Assembly: GCF_918797505.1 (NCBI RefSeq)
Contig: NC_092796.1
Location: forward strand, 57,752,851-57,816,850
Length of the DNA stretch: 64,000 nucleotides
Origin: Bemisia tabaci
Taxonomy: Eukaryota; Arthropoda; Insecta; Hemiptera; Aleyrodidae
Direction: 5' to 3'
Part shown: one piece after another, positions 24,501 through 36,500 of the stretch
Position numbering within the stretch: the stretch's first letter is position 1
Layout of the letters: every line of letters starts with the position of its first letter
Translations under genes and position numbers: made by a program
The notes under the pieces: generated by a model
The model's input: only the letters and a program-made list of their open reading frames with translations
Database searches by the model: none
What the model was told of the DNA's origin: nothing

Positions 24501-27500
24501 ATCTGTCAAAAATGTCTATGATTTTAGCAGTATAGCTGAAAGGATAAACTTATCTAAGGTCTGCAGGTAATTGTATATGTGTACAAAGACATGCATCAAC
24601 GAATTTATTTTAAAATCCGATTACATAGCGTTTTGCTAGGATATTTTAAATAGCTGAGATTAAATTTTTAAAGTTTTGTAAGATTAAACTTTTTAATGTA
24701 TAACAAAAATGTTTCTATTTTCCTCCAAATTTTTTCTATCAACCAAAAGATCCTTCTTCTCTATATTCTGTGTAAAAATTCCAGGTGACAGCAAGTGTCC
24801 TGCGAAATTTGTCATGGCGTGCCGATGAACGCAGCAAAATAGCGCTCCGTGAAGTGAATGCCATTACCGCTCTTGTAAAAGCAGCAATGAGGGCAGAAAA
24901 AGAATCAACACTTAAGTCTATTTTGTCTGCCTTATGGAATTTTTCTACCCATTCCCAAGAAAACAAGGTATTTGAGCCTTCCTTAATCTCTTTCTTACCT
25001 ACGTCAATTTACTGATATTCTTATTTGTGTAAGAAGTTCTTTAGAGTTTGTCACCTGAATTTTAACCTCGGGTTTATGTTAAAAAGACAGATTTTTAAGC
25101 AGTTGTGCAGAAACTGTTTTTAGCAACTATTTGAAAAAAAAAAAAAAAAAAAAAAAGGTGATAGAAATTAGAATTTTAGATGTGCTTTTTTCAAAAATTG
25201 CAGTCTCTTTTTGTGAAGGAATGATACAAACTGCTCATATCCTCAGTTATAGAAGATCAATAGAAGAATGATAGATATCGCCCGTTTTCATCTGTGTGAA
25301 TTTTTCCGTGTCAATTTGACATCGTAGTGATTATTTAATGCGATTAAACCCAAGTTTAAATGGAAACTTTTTCTATCTTTTCCAGGCTGACATCTGCGCA
25401 GTTGAAGGTTGTCTTCAATACCTAGTCAAAATGTTAACTTACCAAGCACCTTCTAAAACTTTGTCAATCAATGAAAATGCTGGAGGTATCTTACGAAATG
25501 TCTCCTGTCAAATAGCTGTGAGAGAAGATTACAGGTTCGGTATTCATCATGTATAATTTTTGTTCCTGCTATGGGGGCACTTTCATTGAATTTTCCAACG
25601 AAGTTTAAGATGACTTTTAAACTCGTATTTAAAAAAAATGGTCACAGTAATGGTTTTATTTGCTTAAAGCAGGAAAAAAACTCACAATCTCATTATCAAA
25701 TTTCGACGTTTTTACTTGCTTTCAGTTTGATTAAAGCCTCAGATCACTTTTAGTAAAATCAAAATTATCCAAAAAAATGGTAAAGAGATCCTTTTCGTAT
25801 CGCCCAAGAAAAAAACTCAAATCCTCCATGGAGACCTCTCAAAAGTTTACTCATGAGTATTTGTTTTCTCTGATTTCAGACAAATTTTACGTGAGAACAA
25901 CTGCCTAGCAACCCTCCTTCAGCTATTGCGATCACCAAGTCTTGCGGTTGTCTCGAATGCCTGCTGTACATTGTGGAATTTTTCAGCCCAATCAGAAAAA
26001 GATCAGCAGCTTCTTTGGGATTTAGGTGCAGTTCCATTGCTACGCAGCTTAGTTAATTCTAAGCATAAAATGATTTCCCTTGGATCATCTGCCACTCTTA
26101 AAAATTTGTTGGCGGCGCGGCCGGATTGGGATCCTTTCAACAAAGCTAACAAGGGTAAGTTTTTTTAACTTTTGGCTTTTATTTTGTGTTATATTATATG
26201 ATATGGTAATAATGTAATATACGCACAGTGAGATGTGAGAACTTCATTTGGACTTACCTTAAATATACAAATGCTAACTGTGTAACTCTGAAAAAGATGA
26301 CGAAAATTTTCTAGTATTACCCAAGTTGTACCTAATTCTTGTAGAGGGCATGTAAAGCACACCAGGAATGGCTAGTAGAAAATGAAGACTCTGAGAAATA
26401 AATGAAAAAAATAATCAAATTTGAAATTCACATTTTAAAAAAGAATTAGCAAATTGACTCTTTTTAATACCAAAAATAGCACACACAAGAGCCAAGTTGC
26501 CAGTTTTTCTGTATTGATGTGTTATCATAGTAAAGTGAAGACCTAATGCGTCATGAGAGTTGCATTAGACTGTAGAATAAGCTGACTGGTCTTTTGCTGA
26601 TTGCATACTTTTGTGATATTATACTGATAATATGATATGACAATGCCTTTTTTTATCTGTCCCATTCATTTTTTAATCTTACAATCATTCGGCGATGGAA
26701 GGCGCACTTTTTCAACATCTTTCTGTTGGTTTTTGCATCTGAGTTGTTCCAGTAGGATGCCTAATACCTCTAATTTAACAAGCCTTCAAAAATTTGACTT
26801 TTCTAAGTATGTATTTGCTTTACCTTTTCGCAGGAATGCCAGGTCTGTCAATACGAAAGCGCAAGGCTTTTGAACAAGAGTTGGACGTTAATCTTGCTGA
26901 TACATGTGATAATATTGAAGTGGATGAAGAACGATGGGATGGAAATGTAACGGCCACAAAATCGACTCCAAGCGCTGGACAGGTAAATTATTCACTAGTC
27001 GGCAAATTCTAATGCAGATTACCATGATACTTCCTTTTCTTATACTTATTTTAAACCCTTTCACAACTAGATTAGAATTGCAAGCGCAGAATTCTCTCAT
27101 ATCACAAAAGGGAAAAATAAGATCATTTTTCTAACTTTTTGTTTTCATTTTCTTGTTTTATTTCACAAGAGTAACTAACTTGACTACAATTGATAGCTAC
27201 TACTATTTTTAAGGATACTTGAGGATTTATGCACTAAGGGAAAAAATCATTGGTAACATAATTTAATTAAACCTTTTCGTGTCTGTTTCTTTTTCCACAG
27301 TATGCTGAAACGGATTTAGATCAGCCAACAAATTACAGCTTGCGTTATGCGGAAGATGATTCCTCTGAAAAAATTGTGGATCAAGAAGTGCCTCGAACAT
27401 ACTGTACGGAAGGCACACCCTGTAATATTTCATCAGCAACTTCGGTCACTGACCTGAGGCCCAGTGCAACAGATGGAAAAGGCATAGATGAAGAAAAAGA

Positions 27501-30500
27501 AGTGTGCACACATACTTCTCCTGCGGAGTCTCTTCACTCGATTCCGAATCACCCTGAATCACGAACACCAAATGACATTAATGATGGTATGAGGAGAATA
27601 GTCCAGTAATGATAACAAGTAAACTGAATAAATAAAATTGAGCCGAGATCTTAAATGCTTAACTTGATTGCCTGTACATTTTTAGGATATTTTCGATTTT
27701 TTTTTGTATGTTTATCATTGATTAGTTTTTCTTTGTAGCTTCACTTTATTCCTCAGTTCTTAGCAAGTAGGAAAACTGGGGTGTCCTTAGAAATCATATC
27801 TAGTAGGAAAAATTATCAAAAGTTCAGGGAAAACCATTGGTAACTAAAAGAATTCTGTCAATAGTACCGACAGACTAGAATTGAAATTTTGGCTGCCTAA
27901 ACGGTTAATTTTTTTCCTATCCCTAAAATAATGTAAAGAAAATTCTAGGAATTTGACTTTGAACCTTGTACCCTGATTTTAAAAATCCGTTTTATTTTCC
28001 CAGGGAAAAATATGATCATGGAGACACCACTCATGTTTTCTCGTGCTAGCTCTCTAGATTCCGTGAGCACCCCACCAGACCATCCAGATGATCGTAGCTC
28101 AGTCGTAAGCGAATTCAGGTAAGTCAATCTTTTTTAAAGATTTTACATTTTAGTTCATCGCTCTCTGCTTTTTTCTGCCTTTGTTTCCTCTTTCAGCTTA
28201 CTTTTCAGCCGCCTGCATTAACCTTAAAGCTATTTGTGAGCATTTTTTTTGTATTTGCCAATTTCTATTTCGCTTCTTATATGTAGTATTCTCAGTTGCA
28301 TTTCGTTTTCAGGACACATTGGCAGTAGGGAGATGCCTTGGATTGTTTGAGGAGATTTCTCTATCCTTTGTTGATTTCCTCTCTTATTGTATCTCAAATG
28401 TAAATTTAAAATAGTAGCCTAGCGTTTCAACTCAGTGACAAAGTTCTAAAAGATTCAATGTGGCAGAGACTTTTAAAGTAAGCATGGTTCCCAAAAGAGA
28501 GAATTTTTTTATCTTAATCTATCTGATGTTGGCTTTATTTACCTTCTTATTTTTTCACAAACATTACACAGTTTTAAGTATCCAAACGTGTATCAGTTTA
28601 ATATCCTCACAATAGTAGGAGGCACCCTTCCCGAGTTCTAATGAGCTCTGTTTTCTTACCTTTTTTCAGGTTTGTATTACGTTTAGTCTATTATGCGACC
28701 TTATTTTCAACTTGCTTATTCGAGCCCATAAGTGCTGTTTACTACCCTGTCCCGATGACTCACAATCCACTTCTTAACATTCAAATAAAACTGGATCAAC
28801 TTGCTTCTCAGCTCTTGCACGAAAAACCGGTCTCAAAACCCTCTAAAACTTTAGAAAATACATCTAGGGAGATTCACGAAATTATCTCTGCAAAGTGGCA
28901 AAACGTATTTATACAATCAAACATCACTAAATGGCTATGTTTGAATTCAAAGAAATCAGCTTTTCTTATTGGGCTGCAGGCTAAGAGCTTTGTATTTTTA
29001 AGTGTCCGAGACCCCTCAAAATTATCAACTGTCAATTCTTCTTTAACGAAAGTGTCTGTACTTGGGGAACCAATTGTCGGTGACACTTTCAGGTTGTGGA
29101 ATATTGATCTGAAATTAATGACTTTTAATCTTTTGCTTGTGGTTAACACTGATAGTGACTATTCTCTGCGTTGGTATCAATTTATAAATGATCAGGCAGT
29201 GCTTCATAGCGTATTTGCTTTGCCGGAACCGGTGCATCATGTGATTGTTGTTCCCGTAAGTCTGCGCTTGATATCGTTGCAAAGCACTCAGACGGAGGAT
29301 AAAGCGATGACTCTGCGATTTTTCTTGTTTCCGTCAAATATCTCATTAAATGCGCTTACTATTACCTTAATCCAAACATTAGTTGTTCCTGGTCTGTGTA
29401 GAGACCCTCTATTTTTACAAATCCATCAGAATAGTTTCATAATAGTTACCTCGATCACGAAAGGAATGATCCATGTTTACTCTCACTCAGGAACGAACAA
29501 TGAAATCTATTTCCAAGTCTGCACAAAAATTCATGTAGTTGGCTTGAAACATGTGGCTGTGTTTCAAGCCAATAGTTTTGGTTATTTGGCTGTTGTAGGA
29601 GATGTGTCTCAAGTGATAAAATTTACGCCTTGTAGTCATGTAGAAAAATTTGTGATGCATAATTGGGTTTTCAAAAGTTTTTTACCAATACCTGTTCCAT
29701 CTTGGAGAACAAATGACATTTTATTAGGGAAAACAGCTAAGTCCTTCAAAGTTGCTGAATTTATCTCGTCTAATTTGACGTACAGGAACATTAATTTACT
29801 ATCCTCAAGCAAAAATTCGATGATCCAGCTGTTGCATGTTATTGATTTTCCATCTTGTGCTGTTCTTCATTTGTATGGTAAAGATCTATGGATATTTTGC
29901 CCGACACAAATGAAGGGGACGATGATCTTGCATCTTTTGTTTGGTAAGAGCCGTCGAGAAAATTCAGTTGGATCAAAATTACATAAGTTGATCATTAGAA
30001 TGACTTCCCTTCAAGCCAAAATAGACACACAACTTCTCGATGTTTCAGAATTAATGAAACAGTCAGAAAAAATTCTAAATACGAGGGGTGACATCGTTAC
30101 AAGTGCTTGGTCCTTTGATTCAATTTCATCCCACTCGGTTTCTTTAAAAGATAATTTCTCTTTTATAGATATTCAAGTAAATGATCTCAAATTCCGTGAA
30201 ACTCAAAGACTTCGCATTAAGTTGGATGAGGTTTTGTGGAAATCCACCAAGTTTCAACTATTCGAGCTCACTAATCATATTCAAGCATTTAAAGACAAGC
30301 TGACAGTCAATAATGATTGGGCATTTCAACAAGCGTCCATCGTACCAAGAAAATTTAGAGGAGAGTTAAAAGTAACCGGGTTTGCTTCATTCTATCGCTT
30401 GATTGTCACAGAAAGTATAAATGGCATTGCATCCCATGAATTTTTTGAAAATATTGTTCGCTTGGATAAGCCAAGGAAAATAATCGGCCCCAAAATATTT

Positions 30501-33500
30501 ACCTCTCTGTATGTTGAAAATCTGATAGTTAATAAAATTCTGAATGTGTCTGCTGAACAGTTGTTGTTTGACGATGTTTTTCTTGATTTAACAGGAGTAA
30601 GTTTTGAATTCAAAGAGCTGAGAGTTCTAAGCAATGTTACTGTTAAAAAGAGCCAGTTCATCGATCAGTTACAATTCGAGAATGTTTTTCAGGTCAATAT
30701 TCCTTTTCCTGGGAAAGTTCATTTTGACAGATTGGCCTCAGAGTTTGTTTTTGCCAAAGAGTTGAATGCATCTCTAGATACAACCGTTTTCAAATGTCTG
30801 TTTCATGAGAATTCAAACCTATCCTTGTCAACCCAAGGTGTGGACAATTTTCTCTTAGGACCATCCAATAATTCTAAAGGCCTCATTCAAACAAACGAAA
30901 GTTCCCTCACTTTACCATCAGCTCCATAAACCTTCCAATGTTTATTGTTCAAAACAGGCGTAGAAGACAAGGTTTTCCCGTATTTTTTTCTTGTTTGATT
31001 CAGTAGCTTAGATTTACTTTATTTTAATTGTTTCAAGTCTCTAGTCATTTCTGTCTCTCTTTTTTTGGTAATTTAGAAAATTTCTGAATTACCTAAGTCT
31101 GCTATAATTCTATGAAGCTATTTTGAAACTTTATGAAAGAAGGCGTAAGAAATAGAACATATCGTGCCTTTTTTTCTCCGTTGATGCGTTAACTTAAGTT
31201 TTTTGGCCTGCAGCTAGTAGCCGTACTTTTGTTATTTTTTTTATTTTTATTGATGGAGTTCAGTCTCTTGTCATATTTAGGTACCATAAAACTAAGTGCA
31301 TTTGTTTGTTAATCTTGATAAGATATTATTATATTTATTAGCAAGGAATCAATAAAAAAGCTTGCAAATTTTTGTTGAAAAAATCCTCTTTGTATAGTTT
31401 TTCTTTTAAAATGCATGATGTATACCTTTTTAAAAGAAGTTTTTCGAGGCTAAAACTTGTAGTTTTTATTATTTTAATTTACTTTTCTATCAGTAGCTTC
31501 ATTTTTTTTTCTTTTTTCATTTTCCTGTTTTGAAGTTTTTTTGATTGTAGTTGGTAAGCATTGCCTCGTGCTTTGGTCTGTTAAAGACATATACTGTCTA
31601 TCAATTTTGTTTGCTTGAAAATTGCTTGGTTGCATTAACTATGACTTTTGCCTTCATAATCCACTATTTTGCCTACATTTAAATAGATTTTTATAATAAT
31701 TGAAACTAATGCTTAGATTAAATGATCTGCCTTTGCAGGATTTATTCGTTTAATGAACAATCAAAACTTTTCTCACTTTGTGTATCATTGTTGCCAACAT
31801 TCAGGAGTTTTTTTAATAAATGTAGTATAATCTCTGCATTCATTTGGCGACTTAAAATCTTATAACTTGATCCAAAGTAGGTCTGTGCCCTTTACAATGA
31901 TGTTCTTGAGTGATGGGAGACATGGTTTGTTTTAATACAGTGGTAATAATGATGTTTTCAAAGGATGGAGCTTTGAGTGGCTCAAAAAATTAATATTAAA
32001 ATCATTTTCAACGGAATCTAAGACATCTGGAAGTAGAGGAAAAAATCATTATGTACACTAGTCGTAGAAATTAGAAAAATATATTTTCACTGTTAGGAAA
32101 CAGTATGGAGCTGTACCGAATATCACGTTCAAGTAAATAATAATTCATAGCTTTTTCTCAGGAATCTGAAACCATCAATGCACAAAATCTGTTTTTTAAA
32201 AATTGAATAATATGCATAAGAACTTTTTCAATTTAAATTGAGTTCTAACGTTTTACAAAAAAAAGTGGAAAAACCTCTTTTCTAAAATCAAAGAAAAACT
32301 ATTCGAACACAAAAACTTTTATTAATTATATATTTGTTTTTGAACATGAAAACCTAATAGATTGAAAAACAAAATGCCTCATATCTAGTGACGAACCGCT
32401 TTATGGGGACTTCAACATCCCATCTGGATTTAAATTCTGATTTTAAATTAAACTGGGATAGAATACCTCTTTGATGAAGAACTGAAGTAATAAATATGCA
32501 TCAATATTTTTTACGCAGATCTTTATAATAATTTGCTAAGGCTTTTGATGTCATGCATCATTCTGCTCTCTTTATGTCAGCCTGCAGTCTGCTTTTGCTC
32601 GTGTATGTCTTGTTTTCCACTTGGTACTTTTTACTTCAGCTCGGTTCATCATTCTTTTGCCCTTTTTCAACTTTTTCTATAATTTAAGTTGCAACTAGAT
32701 GTGTGCGTAGTTTTTCTGTTGCGTTTTTTTCATTTATTTTATCTATTTTTATTATTCCAGCCGCATTACAAGTGGCATGATATCGCCGAGCGAGCTACCT
32801 GATTCTCCTACTCAAACTATTCCTCCAAGCCCACAAAGCTTGAAACCTCCCACATCAATTCCATCACTGCTGCCGAAACCAATTTCGCACAGTGTGTTCG
32901 AGGATACTGTGGCGTCTTTCAAAGACGAGAATACTCCTATCCAGTTTTCCACTGCTACAAGTTTGTCATCGTTGACTTTTGATGATGATATCAAAGGTGA
33001 TAAACTAATAAATTATGCCGTACCTAGCGGCAATGAGAAAGAACTGGCCCCAGTGAGTGAGGAAGAGGATGATGAAGACTTGCTAAAAGCCTGTATCAGG
33101 AGTGGCATGCCTAATAGTAATAGCAATCAGTAAGTATTTTTCTGCTTTCTTTTTATTTTTTTTTGGTTTTTTTTTTTTGAATTTGAGCATGATACAAAGC
33201 CTAGTCAACAGCTGGTAGAAAAATCAATTATCACCAACCTATTAATACCATCATCAACGCTTTAGGCCACAAGAGAGCAAAAAATTAATGAAATATATAA
33301 AATCTCTTAAATATCTCTATAAGAAAATGATTCGTATAACATCAGCTATAAAAATAACGTTAAGTAATGAATTTTCTCTGAAATATAAAAATTTTGGTCC
33401 CTGAAAAAAACCCTAATGGCCCCTAAATATTGATCAAGCTGGCCCAAACGGCCTGTGAATACCACAGGATCATTCAAACACTGCTCACAACTCAATTTGA

Positions 33501-36500
33501 CGGTCAAAGACGAGCAAACTGGAACAGATTAATCCTGTTAGCCTGCACATGTCTTTACCTAATTCATAAATCTAATCTTTGGTAAATCTGTTTATCCGCA
33601 GCCATTTGTCTGATCACTTACGAAGAGCAAAATCAAATTCCCCAGCCCAGATCCCACCAAGTCCACAAAGTCTGAAGTCAGCTGCGTCTTTGAATACTAG
33701 TGATATTCAACCCATACAACGCAGTGTCTTTGAGGACACCATTGCTACATTCAAAGATGAAAACACGCCCGTCCAGTTTTCATCAGCCACAAGCCTAAGT
33801 TCATTGACGTTTGAAGATGAAATCAAGAACGAAAAAGGTCTAAACATGCCCTCTAACATCTCAGCCGAGAAGGATCTTACCCCAGTGAGTGAGGAAGAAG
33901 ATGAGGAGGCTCTGCAAGCATGCATCAAGAGTGGCATGCCTAGTCGCAGTTCCAGCAGCAATCAGTAAGTTCGATGATTAAGTTCCCCTTTTGTTTTCAT
34001 ATTCCTGTTTTCAGTTAGAATAAAGAATTTAAGATTACAATTTTGCAGGGTTGCAGGATGACCCTGCAAACTGGGAGGATTTTCTAAAACATTTTTTAAT
34101 TTGCTTAATCTATTTTTTATATTTTGCTTAAAAAAACTCAATGAAAAATGGAAAGACCATTAAACTGAACTCTGTTGCAAAAATTTTTATTCGCAGCCTT
34201 GGCCTTGAAAAGCCATGGATCAAATTCCTTGAGTTTTGGTACCTGGGAAATGTTAAGGTTTTCTTAGTCATATTTAAGGTAGCCTCATATCTTTAAATGA
34301 GAGCCTCATGTACTTTCGTGAAATTAAAATTTGAACTCTTGGTACCATCACTTAGAGAAAGAGAAAGTACAAAAATTTCAAAGTCTTCATCACAAAATGT
34401 TGGTGCATCATGTGAAAATAAATAATAATCATCATCAAATTTTGACAATACAAAAGGATGGCACCCATGTATGCTGAATTTGCTTTTGAAAGTAACCAAC
34501 CGCTCTTTTTAAAAAGCTGCATTTGCAAATGTGCTGTGTATATCCTAATAGCAGAAATTTTTTTCAGAATTCACAACTCTGGATCCAAAATTGTCCTTGT
34601 CAAACCATGCCAACGAGTAGCAGCGAAATTAAGTAACGTACCCATCAGAACTGGCTTGAAGAAGCCCGTGAGTATGCCAGCGATGGCAGACTGTGAAGAT
34701 GACTCAGTCAGAACGTTTTGCACGGAGGATACTCCAGCGAACATCAGTCATGCAGCCTCACATTCTGATTTGTCCATGCTCTGCGCCTCCTCAGATGATG
34801 GTTCTGACTATGAAAATATTCTAGCCGAGTGTATTCAGTCAGGCATGCCACAAGTAAGTTTTATCCATCCATTGTCTGTTGATCTTTAATAGTTTCTCAC
34901 TTTCTAACTAAAATGTTAAATAATTTAAAATACTGAACCGAAGTTCTCCGCGGAAAAGGAATGTTAAGAAGGTTTTCCTGAGTCTTTGCCTGAAGAGGGG
35001 TGAATACCTTCCATACCATGAAACTCAGTTTTTAAGTAATAATCCTACAGATTTTTCTCAAACCTGGAAGGTATGTTCTTCAGGCAACATAGCACATATG
35101 AGAGATGTGATTGTTAAAATTGGTCACTGAGCCATCGTCAAGCTTTTTACTTTAGTAAAGTCCAGTATTTTTGGTCAAATCATGAATTTGTAACTATGCA
35201 TTCTTCATAATCTAATTTACATCGTGGTTTTCATCATCAGGAATGCTAAGTAGGTATGGTTTTTTCTAGTCAAGCTTTTATTTCACATACCTCTTAATAT
35301 CCCATATCTTCAAATTATATCTGTTTGAGCAAAGAAATGCACATTTTAAAACCTCGTTTCTTTTTTCCAGTCTCAGAGGCGTGTTGAGCCATCACCAGAA
35401 TCAAAATATACTTCACCAAAACACAAAACTATGTTCAACGAAAGGAAGATACCAGAGCTCTCACCCTCCAATAAACAAACAAGCAACTCCTTCAATTCTT
35501 CCCGCGCCTTACCATTGCCTCGAGCAATAGTCCATCCACGGGAACTTCGAGAAGTTGCAGCACAAGATGAAATTGAATGCTTCGCCACGGAGGGAAGTCC
35601 ATGTAACTTCTCAGCTTGGTCTTCATTAAGTGATTTGACGGTTAATTCCAAAAATGAGCAGCCGCGTCCTGTCTCATCACCTGTACCTAACAATGAGTCG
35701 CCTCCAATGCAGTCCTTAGAACACACTGGTAAGGCATAAATAATTTTTTAGGATTATTTATTCAGGAAGAGTTCCTTATGAACCGGTATCAACCTGATTC
35801 TTCATCATGGAATTAAGTCTCTATATAAACAGTGAAATTGCAAAAATGGGCATCTCTGTTCCGGTGTTCTAAAATCTCTGCTCCTGATTTATTTTTTGAA
35901 AAGAGACCAAACCATTATAATTGCTTGAAATTTTCATAGAATATTCTTCAAATATAGAAGAAAAGTTACCGAAGTTTTCAAAAAATTACTTTTGATTGTT
36001 TTCCATGCAGGGAAAGGTGTACGACAAGAAGTCTTCAATGCCGCAAATTAAGATACACATTTCTGCAGTTTCACCATCAATATGCTCCCAATTGAAAAAA
36101 TAAACTGCTCAGTTACTAAATTCAGCAAGTGGCCCCTAACTAAAGTCTGCCTTGTATTTTTCGACTGTCTAATTCTTTGTTTTTGCGATAATCCATAGAA
36201 ACTGCCCTCAATTTTCTAAATGCAGATTTAAGTTCTCTCTACTAGCACTCTCTGGACCTAAGTTAATTCTATGTGGTTAACCACCAAAAATGTTCAATTA
36301 TTGATGGGAACAATGGAATAAGATATTTAGAGCCGAAAATAGAAAAAGTTGAGCTTTGTCAAGATTTAAGCCTTTTTATTTTTCTGGCACAAAAGACTTT
36401 ATGAAGCCCACGTGAATTATGAACTTGTCTTTCTTGCAGGAAAGTGATGCTAGGCTCTAAATGTGTCGTTTTTGTGGAAATTAGAGCCGTTAAACGATAG

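Larger units (their letters stand above)
28119..32760 (+). other. APC intron 13 hosting a nested gene
   Basis: This 4642-bp intron with donor gtaagt and acceptor attattccag encloses a complete intronless gene on the same strand (28641-30929) with its own poly(A) signal. The rest is AT-rich without recognised elements. Confidence 0.85.
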
